Made by a program: the position numbers and the translations under genes. A stretch of DNA of 64,000 nt from DASQZK01 sp963732905 (GTDB lineage: Bacteria; Bacteroidota; Bacteroidia; Bacteroidales; GCA-2748055): NCBI GenBank assembly GCA_963732905.1, contig CAVTBM010000004.1, positions 434,001 through 498,000 on the forward strand, read 5' to 3'. A model generated the notes under the pieces. That model worked only from the letters and a program-made list of their open reading frames with translations. It was not told where the DNA came from and did not search any database. Below are positions 18,174 through 26,091 of the stretch, piece after piece. How positions within the stretch are numbered: the first letter of the stretch is position 1; each line of letters starts with the position of its first letter.

Positions 18174-19154
18174 TTAAGATTTTCGATACATCAGAGTCCT
18201 GGAAAAATCTTCCAGGATTCTTTTTTTCTCCGGCAGGATGTCCAGATCTGCCAGAACTGCGGATGCCATTGTGAAAAAACGTCCACTCGTTTCTGTGATC
18301 TTCTCCCTGACACCTAAGCGGTCAAAAATCTCACGTACTTCGGATATCTTCTTCCCGGGGGGAATGTCGGTTTCAGAATACAGCCCCATCAGGCGGGTTC
18401 TGTCATTGTTACCCGCTCCTTTGAGGGCAGAGATCACCAGGTAGGTCTTCTTGTTCGTCACAATGTCATTCCCGACCTTCTTACCGAAAGTGGTGGTGTC
18501 ACCATAAGTATCGAGAAAATCATCCTGAAGCTGAAAAGCTATGCCAAGATTCCGGCCGTATTGATAAAGCTGTTCAGCCTGGCTGTCGGAAGCACCCCCG
18601 CATATGGCCCCTATCTGAAGACTGGCGGCGATGAGAACCGAAGTCTTGAGCTCAATCATCCGGATATACTCTTCTTCCGTAACATCATTCCGGTATTCAA
18701 AATCCATGTCCATCATTTGACCTTCGCAAACTTCAACGGCTGTGCGGTTAAAGATCTTCAAAACCTTGCCGAGAATATTTTCCCTGCAGGAAGAAATAAA
18801 ATGATAGGCGAGGATGGACATCGCATCACCGGAAAGAATAGCTACATCCTGACTCCATTTCATATGAACTGTAGGATTTCCCCGACGTATCGGGGCCTGG
18901 TCCATAAGGTCGTCGTGCAGAAGGGTGAAATTGTGAAATAATTCAATCCCAAGGGCCGGCTTAACAGCCGGTAAAACATCGTCGGTGAACATATTGGCAG
19001 CCAGCACAGCCAGCACCGGCCGCAGCCGTTTACCACCGTTTGAAAGAATATACCTGACAGGTTCGTATAAACTGGCTGGTGAAATCGGAAATCGGATCTT
19101 ACCGATCTCTTCAGATACCAGCTTTTGTACCTCCCCCGAATGAAGCATGAGCAT
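18174..19154 (-). CDS. Polyprenyl diphosphate synthase (short-chain, GGPP-type likely)
   Basis: A 326-residue all-helical isoprenoid synthase. The first Asp-rich motif is HDDLMD at 80-85 followed by RRGNPTVH, and the second is QDDFLD at 210-215. GGKRLRP at 40-46 binds the diphosphate. It condenses allylic diphosphates with IPP in the cytoplasm. The fifth residue before the first DDxxD is Phe76. A bulky residue there is associated with shorter products such as GGPP, so a short-chain product is inferred rather than a quinone tail. Start at MLMLHSGEV; the third residue is an alternative ATG. The stop codon abuts that of the DUF2723 gene. Confidence 0.92.
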   Translation of the reverse strand: MLMLHSGEVQKLVSEEIGKIRFPISPASLYEPVRYILSNGGKRLRPVLAVLAANMFTDDVLPAVKPALGIELFHNFTLLHDDLMDQAPIRRGNPTVHMKWSQDVAILSGDAMSILAYHFISSCRENILGKVLKIFNRTAVEVCEGQMMDMDFEYRNDVTEEEYIRMIELKTSVLIAASLQIGAICGGASDSQAEQLYQYGRNLGIAFQLQDDFLDTYGDTTTFGKKVGNDIVTNKKTYLVISALKGAGNNDRTRLMGLYSETDIPPGKKISEVREIFDRLGVREKITETSGRFFTMASAVLADLDILPEKKRILEDFSRTLMYRKS

Positions 19155-19477
19155 TGTTTTTTGTGCCCTAATGTACCGTTATTTATTGAGATGTACAAGG
19201 AGCAGGACCCGGACAGGTTGCTTGTTCATCTATCCTGTAGAAGATCTGCGAAAAGTTGATGACCAGACATCCCGGCATACGAAAACGTATATTTTTCAGT
19301 TTATTTAGTCTGATGAATCAGTTATTAATTTATGCCTTATCTTTGTCGGGAATTATCCGGGCCAGAACCTGGATCTGATCTCCGGTTTTATGATGATGCG
19401 TCCCGGATGTTTATTCAGTATAAACCGGCAGTATTCATTCCCGTGTTTTTTAAGGTCCAGAAATAAACCATTGACTT
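19155..19477. other. Divergent intergenic region with a plus-strand promoter
   Basis: 323 bases between the divergent prenyl synthase and thioredoxin-fold genes hold no gene. TATCTTTG at 19338-19345 matches TAnnTTTG for rightward transcription and would give a leader of about 125 bases. I see no clear leftward promoter and no hairpin strong enough to call. Confidence 0.45.
19338..19345 (+). promoter_or_regulatory. Bacteroidota-type -7 promoter element
   Basis: TATCTTTG is an exact TAnnTTTG match upstream of the gene at 19478. The -33 box is not convincing. Confidence 0.4.
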
Positions 19478-20956
19478 ATGAAAAACAAGAGTATCTTTCT
19501 GTCACTGCTTACCATCCTTACTCTGTCATCCGTAAACGTCTTCTCCCAATATAAGATTTCCGTTCATATTCCGGCTTTTCCAAAGGACACTCTCATCTTC
19601 GGTTATTATATGGACGAAACCATACGGATTACCGATACCTTGTATACCGATGGCGCCGGCAATGCCACTATCCAGGGGAAAATGGCCTTACCGGAAGGTA
19701 TGTACACCATTTATCTGCCGTCAAAGTCCAGAGTCGATTTACTCATTGGGAAGGACCAGGATTTCAGTATAAATACCGATACGGCAGATATGGTTGACCA
19801 GACGAAATTCAAAGGTTCAGAAGAAAATACCTTGTTTTACGAATATCTGGCCTTTCTGGGAAAAAAGAGAGGTGAGACAAGGCCGTACACCGAAATCCTG
19901 AAGAATCCATCATCACCAAAGGATTCCGTTGACGCACGGGAAGCTCTTGATAAAATAAATAAAGAGGTTAAGGATTATGTCGATAAATTAATTAATGACC
20001 ATTCAGGCACCTTCCTGTCTGTATTCCTGAAATCCATGAAGGATGTTGAGGTACCGGAGCCTCCAAGGGATAAAAACGGTGTCATAACCGACAGCTCCTT
20101 CCAGGTCAGGTATTACAAGCACCATTATTTCGATAATTTCAACCTGTCTGATGTTCGTTTGCTGAGAACACCGCTGTATAACCAGAAACTTAAGACCTAC
20201 CTGGATCGCTGGGTTTACCCCGAACCTGACTCGGTATACAGTGAGGTCGATACCCTTATTGCCAAATCTCGTTCTGATACCTTGCTGTTTAAGTATATGC
20301 TTACCACCCTCTTCAACTATTATGCAAAAAGCAAGTATATTGGTATGGATGCCGTATACGCCTATATCGCCGAAAAATATTACATCCCAGAAGCAACATG
20401 GTCGGATACAGCTTTTATTTCAAAGCTGAAAGAAAGGGTGAAAAAGATCGATCCGCTGGTTATCGGCAAAACAGCCCCGGATATACGTCTTGTTCGCGTG
20501 TCTGATGACCATTTCAGGGAAGCTGCCGGAGACACCGCCATTAAACGTAATCCTTACGTGGGCGATTTCTTTAATCTTTCGGCCGTTAAATCAAAATTTC
20601 TGATCGTTTATTTCTGGGAAGCCGACTGTGGTCACTGTCAGAAAGCGATACCGGTACTTTACCAGGTTTACAACAAATTCAAAGATAAAGGATTGCAGGT
20701 GGTTGCGATAAGTATGCTGGGTGGTGTGGAAGGTAAAGTGAAATGGGTAGACTTTGTGAATGCAAACCATCTCTATGGCTGGATCAATGCCTGGAATCCA
20801 TACGATTATTCATACCGGGATGCTTTCGACGTGAACAGCTCCAATATCATTTACCTTCTGGATAAAGATATGAACATCATTGCGAAACGTATCGGTCCGG
20901 AGCAGGCTGAAAAAATCATCGAAGAAAAACTAAACGAAGAAGATAACGGGAAATAA
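19478..20956 (+). CDS. Periplasmic thioredoxin-fold (TlpA-like) protein with DUF4369/DUF5106-type N-terminus
   Basis: A 492-residue protein with signal peptide MKNKSIFLSLLTILTLSSVNVFSQ. A beta-rich N-terminal domain (residues ~25-125, FPKDTLIFGYYMDETIRITDTLYTDGAGNATIQGKMALPEGMY) looks like the DUF4369 domain common in Bacteroidota thiol proteins. A helical middle follows (~130-330). The C-terminal thioredoxin domain has FLIVYFWEADCGHCQKAIPVL, with active site CGHC. Such proteins reduce or exchange disulfides in the periplasm. carA starts 10 bases downstream, which may be incidental co-transcription. No lipobox Cys follows the signal peptide. Confidence 0.85.
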   Translation: MKNKSIFLSLLTILTLSSVNVFSQYKISVHIPAFPKDTLIFGYYMDETIRITDTLYTDGAGNATIQGKMALPEGMYTIYLPSKSRVDLLIGKDQDFSINTDTADMVDQTKFKGSEENTLFYEYLAFLGKKRGETRPYTEILKNPSSPKDSVDAREALDKINKEVKDYVDKLINDHSGTFLSVFLKSMKDVEVPEPPRDKNGVITDSSFQVRYYKHHYFDNFNLSDVRLLRTPLYNQKLKTYLDRWVYPEPDSVYSEVDTLIAKSRSDTLLFKYMLTTLFNYYAKSKYIGMDAVYAYIAEKYYIPEATWSDTAFISKLKERVKKIDPLVIGKTAPDIRLVRVSDDHFREAAGDTAIKRNPYVGDFFNLSAVKSKFLIVYFWEADCGHCQKAIPVLYQVYNKFKDKGLQVVAISMLGGVEGKVKWVDFVNANHLYGWINAWNPYDYSYRDAFDVNSSNIIYLLDKDMNIIAKRIGPEQAEKIIEEKLNEEDNGK

Positions 20957-20965
20957 CATAGCATT

Positions 20966-22075
20966 ATGAAGCAATACAAGAAGATAAGACTTGAACTCGA
21001 AGACGGTACCAGCGTTGAAGGCCGTTCCTTTGGCGCCGAAAAATCCATTGCCGGTGAGGTGGTTTTTAATACGGCTATGACCGGTTATCCGGAGAGCCTT
21101 ACCGACCCCTCCTATAAAGGACAGATCCTCGTGCTTACATATCCCCTTGTAGGTAACTACGGAGTGCCAGTCCAGGAAAAAGAAAATAACCTTCTCAGTT
21201 TCTTCGAATCCGATCAGCTACATATCTCAGGCCTGATCATTTCAGATTATTCGGAAGAATATTCGCACTGGAATGCAGAAAAGAGCCTTGGTGACTGGCT
21301 GAAACAGCATAACATTCCCGGGCTGTTTAATGTCGACACCCGCAAACTTACCAAAATTCTGAGGGAAAAAGGATCCATGCTCGGCAGGATTATCGTGGAC
21401 AACAATGAGGTTGAAATGTATGACCCCAATGAGGATAACCTGGTTGCCCAGGTCAGTATCGGGGAAAAAACGGTTTACGGAAACGGAAAATACAAAATCC
21501 TTCTTGTCGATTGCGGTGTAAAATATAACATCATCAGGCACCTCCTGGAAAGAGACACAACGGTTATCCGGGTACCATGGGATTATGATTATCAGCATGA
21601 GGACTTCGACGGCTTGTTCATTTCAAACGGTCCGGGAGATCCAAAAAAATGCGATGTCACAATACGGAATCTTGCCGCTTCATTTTGCGAAGATCGCCCT
21701 GTTTTTGGCATTTGCCTTGGCAACCAGCTTATGGCCCTGGCCGCTGGCGCCGATACCTACAAACTGAAATACGGTCACAGGAGCCATAACCAGCCTGTCA
21801 TCCGGGTGGGAAAGGACCGTGCTTATATTACTTCCCAGAATCATGGCTTTGCCATTAACAACAATACCCTGCCGAAAAACTGGGAACCGCTGTTTATCAA
21901 TCTGAATGATAACACCAACGAAGGCATGCTCCATAAAACCAAACCCTTCTTTTCCACCCAGTTCCACCCCGAAGCCTCCGGCGGGCCAACCGATACGGCA
22001 TTTCTGTTCGACAGGTTCCTAAACCAGATCCGGGAATATAAGGGAGAAACCGTGGAAGAAGAAATCTCACTCTAA
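20966..22075 (+). CDS. carA: Carbamoyl-phosphate synthase, small (glutaminase) subunit
   Basis: A 369-residue glutaminase subunit that feeds ammonia from glutamine to CarB for carbamoyl phosphate in arginine and pyrimidine synthesis. The N-terminal domain has the family start LELEDGTSVEGRSFG...GEVVFNTAMTGYPESLTDPSY. The class I amidotransferase domain shows the nucleophile in FGICLGNQLMALAAG, then YGHRSHNQPV, and the catalytic His and Glu in TQFHPEAS. Length is standard. carB is not in the window, so the two subunits are not adjacent here. Confidence 0.97.
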   Translation: MKQYKKIRLELEDGTSVEGRSFGAEKSIAGEVVFNTAMTGYPESLTDPSYKGQILVLTYPLVGNYGVPVQEKENNLLSFFESDQLHISGLIISDYSEEYSHWNAEKSLGDWLKQHNIPGLFNVDTRKLTKILREKGSMLGRIIVDNNEVEMYDPNEDNLVAQVSIGEKTVYGNGKYKILLVDCGVKYNIIRHLLERDTTVIRVPWDYDYQHEDFDGLFISNGPGDPKKCDVTIRNLAASFCEDRPVFGICLGNQLMALAAGADTYKLKYGHRSHNQPVIRVGKDRAYITSQNHGFAINNNTLPKNWEPLFINLNDNTNEGMLHKTKPFFSTQFHPEASGGPTDTAFLFDRFLNQIREYKGETVEEEISL

Positions 22076-22098
22076 AATTGTTAAAATAAATCCGAATT

Positions 22099-22128
22099 GC
22101 TTATTTTACAATATTTTATTTACATTTG
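22099..22128 (+). promoter_or_regulatory. Bacteroidota-type promoter
   Basis: TACATTTG at 22121-22128 is an exact -7 TAnnTTTG match. TTG at about 22097-22099 lies some 21 bases upstream and could serve as the -33 element. The leader to the ATG at 22183 would be about 48 bases. Confidence 0.55.
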
Positions 22129-22182
22129 GCTGTGAGGAAGGCCAGTTTTGAAGATGGCTCGCTAAAAGTTCATGACAGACAG

Positions 22183-22683
22183 ATGAAAATAAGGTATATC
22201 ATACTTGCTTCACTGCTAACCTTTTTGTGCTCCTTTTCAGGAGCACAATCTGTCTCAAGAATGGTGACATCCGTTTCAGGAACCTCCGTTGCTGAAAACG
22301 GGTATTCCCTTTCATCTACTGTTGGGGAAGCCGTTATTACAACAATATTCGGAAACAGGCACTTTCTTACCCAGGGCTTTCAACAGCCTGTGCTCATCAA
22401 TACCGACCCTTCCTTTACCGACGATTCCTTTGATGCAGTGGATGTCTTCCCCAATCCGGTAGCTTCATTGCTAACTGTATCCTTCAGGATCAGGGAATTA
22501 ACCACATATTTTGTTAACGTTTATGATGCTTCAGGCCGGCTTCTGATTGCCAGAAAATATGAAAACATGACATCTCAGGATAAATACCTTGATTTTTCTA
22601 ATTTCACCAAGGGACTGTACTTTATTCACGTCTATTCCTCTATTCGGAAAATGGACCGGGTATTTAAAATAGAAAAGCTTTAA
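22183..22683 (+). CDS. Secreted protein with type IX secretion C-terminal sorting domain
   Basis: A 166-residue protein with signal peptide MKIRYIILASLLTFLCSFSGAQ. A short strand-rich N-terminal part (VSGTSVAENGYSLSSTVGEAVITTIFGNRHFLTQGFQQP) is followed by a Por-type C-terminal domain of ~75 residues: VDVFPNPVASLLTVSFRI...YDASGRLLIAR...LDFSNFTKGLYFIHVYSS...KIEKL. This is the T9SS type A sorting signal, used for export through the Por/Gld apparatus and attachment to the cell surface. The start at 22183 is chosen since a TTG at 22126 would put 19 polar residues before the signal peptide. The gene 3 bases downstream probably shares the transcript. Confidence 0.88.
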   Translation: MKIRYIILASLLTFLCSFSGAQSVSRMVTSVSGTSVAENGYSLSSTVGEAVITTIFGNRHFLTQGFQQPVLINTDPSFTDDSFDAVDVFPNPVASLLTVSFRIRELTTYFVNVYDASGRLLIARKYENMTSQDKYLDFSNFTKGLYFIHVYSSIRKMDRVFKIEKL

Positions 22684-22686
22684 GCA

Positions 22687-23988
22687 ATGAGACGGATTTT
22701 TACCATAGCGATGTTTTGTATCCTTGCTGCGGGCTTGCAAGCCCAGCAGATGCCTATTGGCATTAATTACCAGGCTGTTGCAAGAGATAATCTCGGTAAT
22801 GAGCTGAAAAACAGAAACCTCAACGTAAGAATATCAATCATTGCCGGTGACCCTACCGGTATCGTCGAATATGCCGAAACCCACTCGGTGAATACCGACC
22901 CCTTTGGCTTGTTTAACCTGGTGATCGGTCAAGGTTCCTTTTATGAAGGTGAAAAAACCGATTTTAACACCATAAACTGGGCCTCTTCATCCCACTTCCT
23001 GAAAGTTGAAGTCGATTTTGGACAAGGGTACATCAGTATGGGGACAATGCAGTTCCTCGCCGTGCCTTATGCCCTCTATGCAGCTACGGCCGGAAATACT
23101 GCCGGTGAAAAAGATCTCGACAAAGATCCTGAAAATGAACTCCAGGTACTGTCCCTGGAAGGCCAGATCCTTCGTATTTCCAAAGGAAATGCCATCACCC
23201 TCAGCGATGTTGTAAACGATGCCGATGCCGACCCGCTAAATGAAATCCAGGACCTGAAGATCGACCAGACAAATAAGCTGAAAATTACCAATAACCCCAA
23301 TGCATCGGTGATCGATCTCAATCCCTTTCTCGATAATACCGACAAGCAGACGTTGACCGTCACAAAAAATTCAATCGGGATCACCGGAGGTAACAGTATT
23401 CCGGTAGATGTGGATTCAACCAATGAACTCCAAACCCTTTCTTCACCCCAGGTCGGAAAACTCGCCATCAGTAAGGGCAATACAATCAATATTGCGGATG
23501 CCGATGCCGATCCGACGAATGAAATACAGAACCTGTCCCTGAGTGGTTACGATCTCAGCATCACCGGGGGCAGCACTGTGAATATACGACCGGATATCAT
23601 TGCCTTCAGAGGGCTGAAGTCCTATGGGACCTCTTACATCAATGTCGGTGATTCGGCATGGCTCATTTTCGACGAACCAAAACTTAACCTCGGGGGAGGT
23701 TTCAATAACCTGAACGGCAAATTCACTGTTCCTCCTGGCGGAGATGGCTTGTACTCTTTCAGGATTTCCTATGAATTTAGTCCGAATCAATCGCTGAGTA
23801 TCTTCAAAAACGGAGATTTTGTGGAGAATGTCTTCCAGGGTTTCAGTACAGGCATTTCAGGGGTAAAATCCTATGAGTTATTGATCTACCTCAGTGCCGG
23901 TGATGTCATCCAGGTTTCCGTTAAAGTTACAAGCAATCCGCCTTCCTTATCCGCTCCGGCTGTGTTTTCCGGCTACCGGGCACATTAA
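22687..23988 (+). CDS. Secreted repeat protein with C1q/TNF-like C-terminal domain
   Basis: A 433-residue protein with signal peptide MRRIFTIAMFCILAAGLQAQ. The first ~125 residues (QMPIGINYQAVARDNLGNELKNRNLNVRISIIAG...FLAVPYALYAATAG) form the common N-terminal module of Bacteroidota tail-fibre-like surface proteins. Residues ~140-300 hold degenerate repeats built on DPxNEIQ(D/N)L and DADADP, with Asp-rich turns that may bind calcium. The C-terminal ~125 residues, from FRGLKSYG to VFSGYRAH, have the strand pattern of the C1q/TNF jelly roll (VPPGGDGLYSFRISYEF, YLSAGDVIQVSV). It is probably a surface adhesin and partner of the preceding T9SS cargo. It has no sorting domain of its own. Confidence 0.75.
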   Translation: MRRIFTIAMFCILAAGLQAQQMPIGINYQAVARDNLGNELKNRNLNVRISIIAGDPTGIVEYAETHSVNTDPFGLFNLVIGQGSFYEGEKTDFNTINWASSSHFLKVEVDFGQGYISMGTMQFLAVPYALYAATAGNTAGEKDLDKDPENELQVLSLEGQILRISKGNAITLSDVVNDADADPLNEIQDLKIDQTNKLKITNNPNASVIDLNPFLDNTDKQTLTVTKNSIGITGGNSIPVDVDSTNELQTLSSPQVGKLAISKGNTINIADADADPTNEIQNLSLSGYDLSITGGSTVNIRPDIIAFRGLKSYGTSYINVGDSAWLIFDEPKLNLGGGFNNLNGKFTVPPGGDGLYSFRISYEFSPNQSLSIFKNGDFVENVFQGFSTGISGVKSYELLIYLSAGDVIQVSVKVTSNPPSLSAPAVFSGYRAH

Positions 23989-24388
23989 GCCCGGGAATTT
24001 AGGGCCTAACCTGTTCAGTACACAGGACTGTTCCCCTTATAAGCCTTTCGGACTATGGAAAATTAACGGAATTCTCCTGAATTACTTTTTAAGCCCGGGA
24101 AAGGAAAATTTTTTGTTATGATACAGCTCTGTTGGGTCCCGGTTATCCTTATACGCGTCTTACACTTTTTTTTATACCTTTATCTGAAAATACCGGGGGA
24201 TCATCTTCAGATAACTTGTATTTTTGTGATGCATGGTGGTTCATATCGGGATTAACCGGTGAGTCAATATTTTACTCCTGACATGGTTTGTAATTAAGTC
24301 CAGGTTTTTATCGGTTATATTTTCTTATGTCCCGTAACTTTTTAAGGAATATTCCGTTCTCAATACATAAATAATTAACCCGATTACG
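23989..24388. other. Gene-free region with a candidate promoter
   Basis: 400 bases without a gene. TATTTTTG at 24219-24226 fits TAnnTTTG and could drive the gene at 24389 with a ~155-base leader. A small inverted repeat, CCCGGGAATTTAGGGCC-like, follows the stop at 23988 without a T-run, so no terminator is called. Confidence 0.4.
24219..24226 (+). promoter_or_regulatory. Bacteroidota-type -7 promoter element
   Basis: TATTTTTG matches TAnnTTTG upstream of the GH16-like gene. No convincing -33 partner. Confidence 0.35.
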
Positions 24389-25852
24389 ATGGCAGGTTTA
24401 AAATTTATCCTCGGTATGCTTCCCTCAACCTCAAAGGTTGAAGATGCTGATATCCAACTCAGGAAAGACTACGGGGATTTCAACGCCTTTGGAAAATCTG
24501 AAGTCCTAAAACGATACCTCGAACTTGACCAGGAGATGAATTCATCCGACTTTGCCAGCCGGAAGAAACAAATCATGTCACAGAAATTCAGCCAGACAGA
24601 GGAATATAAAAAACTGGTTGAATTCAGGAAAATGGACAAGTCTGGGCCGATCCGAAATTATTTTAAGGTGAAGGATTCTCGCCAGCTGACCGATTACGAT
24701 TCATTCCGTAAATCCGAAACACTCCGTCATTTTGAAGAACTTGAAAGTTTCGTAAAATCCGATGCCATCAGCCTGGCTAAGGGGAAACTGTCACCTAAGG
24801 AATATAAAAAATCAGAAGAAGCGTCTAAAGAAAAAGAGTTCTCAAAACTTAAAAAGAGTGGCCCGGTTAAAAAATATTTCAAATTTCTGAATTCCCAGGC
24901 CTTCAAAGAATATAAGCGTATTGAAGGCTCGGATGATCTTAAAAAATACCAGGACCTTAAAGTACTTGTCAATTCGGAAAAGTTCAAAGAAGTCAAAGAC
25001 TTTATGTCCCTTTCAGGCACAAAAAAGTACGAACAATCCAAAGAGTATAAAGACGAACAGGAATACCGGCAGCTGAAAAAATCTGAACAGATCACCTGGT
25101 ATTTTAAAATTAAAAAGAAGTACCCCTTCAAAGAAATCGAAAAGTGGACCCTCACTTTCGAAGAGAATTTCAATTCGGGTAATCTGGATCAGAGAACATG
25201 GCTTACCCGGTATTTTTACGGAGATAAGATCCTGAATAAAAATTATGTCATGGGGGATGATAAGCACTCCTTTACCGACGGCAAAAATATTGAATTTTAT
25301 GATAAAAAACTTCGTATCCTGACCAAACGGGAACAGTCAAAAGGTCTCGTTTGGCATCCCCTTCAGGGATTTTATGAAAAAGAGTTCAACTTTACCTCCG
25401 GGATAATTAGTACAGGTAAAAGTTTTAGACAGAAGTTCGGACTTATTAAAGCCAAAGTTAAAATCGGCCAGTCAGGTGTTACACAATCCTTCTCGCTTCT
25501 GGCCGACCAGATGATTCCGCATATCGATATTTTCAAGTATGAAAAAAACAAACTGTTTGCCGCTAATTTCTGGAAGAACGGGAGCAAAGAAGGTATCTCC
25601 AAATCCATCAGCAAAACAGGAGGCCAACGGTATACTCACGATTATTTTATCTACAGCCTCGAATGGCATCCCGGAAAACTGATCTGGAGAATCAACGATG
25701 TGATCTTTAAAGAACAAAATACCGGCGTTCCCGACCAGGATATGTATCTCATGTTTAATGCCAGCCTGAAGGAACAGGCCAGCGAAGCCGGATTGCCATC
25801 CGCCCTCGAAATTGACTGGGTAAGGGTATATAAACTGAAAAGTGAAGCATAA
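24389..25852 (+). CDS. GH16-like (concanavalin A fold) protein with N-terminal ~73-residue repeats and a degenerate active site
   Basis: A 487-residue protein without a signal peptide. Residues ~30-250 are Lys/Glu-rich helical repeats. The phrase KSGP(I/V)xxYFK recurs at about 84, 156 and, degenerate, at 231, giving units of ~72-75 residues. Residues ~253-485 have the family 16 glycosidase fold: LTFEENFNSGNLDQRTWLTRY at the start, SLEWHPGKLIWRINDVIFKE late, and LPSALEIDWVRVYK at the end. In active GH16 enzymes the centre is ExDxxE. Here the site reads HIDIFK (378-383), so both catalytic Glu are replaced by His378 and Lys383, keeping Asp380. A binding rather than hydrolytic role is inferred. 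Confidence 0.75.
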   Translation: MAGLKFILGMLPSTSKVEDADIQLRKDYGDFNAFGKSEVLKRYLELDQEMNSSDFASRKKQIMSQKFSQTEEYKKLVEFRKMDKSGPIRNYFKVKDSRQLTDYDSFRKSETLRHFEELESFVKSDAISLAKGKLSPKEYKKSEEASKEKEFSKLKKSGPVKKYFKFLNSQAFKEYKRIEGSDDLKKYQDLKVLVNSEKFKEVKDFMSLSGTKKYEQSKEYKDEQEYRQLKKSEQITWYFKIKKKYPFKEIEKWTLTFEENFNSGNLDQRTWLTRYFYGDKILNKNYVMGDDKHSFTDGKNIEFYDKKLRILTKREQSKGLVWHPLQGFYEKEFNFTSGIISTGKSFRQKFGLIKAKVKIGQSGVTQSFSLLADQMIPHIDIFKYEKNKLFAANFWKNGSKEGISKSISKTGGQRYTHDYFIYSLEWHPGKLIWRINDVIFKEQNTGVPDQDMYLMFNASLKEQASEAGLPSALEIDWVRVYKLKSEA

Positions 25853-26091
25853 TCGGGATTTTTAAACGTCTTCTCCGCTCATTCCCTCCTGAAGATGGCG
25901 ATTATGTACTTCCGGAGTGCCTTTAAAGCAATATTCTTCCTATCTTGCATTATCGTCTGAAAAGGTTTGAAGGTGTCGTGCATATCACCTTCCGGTAAGC
26001 TTGTCTATGACCCGTGGTAATTACTCTGCCTGTCTTGCAGCCCGGAAACCCCGGAGGACAAACAATTTTCGCCGTCATAAAACATATCACC

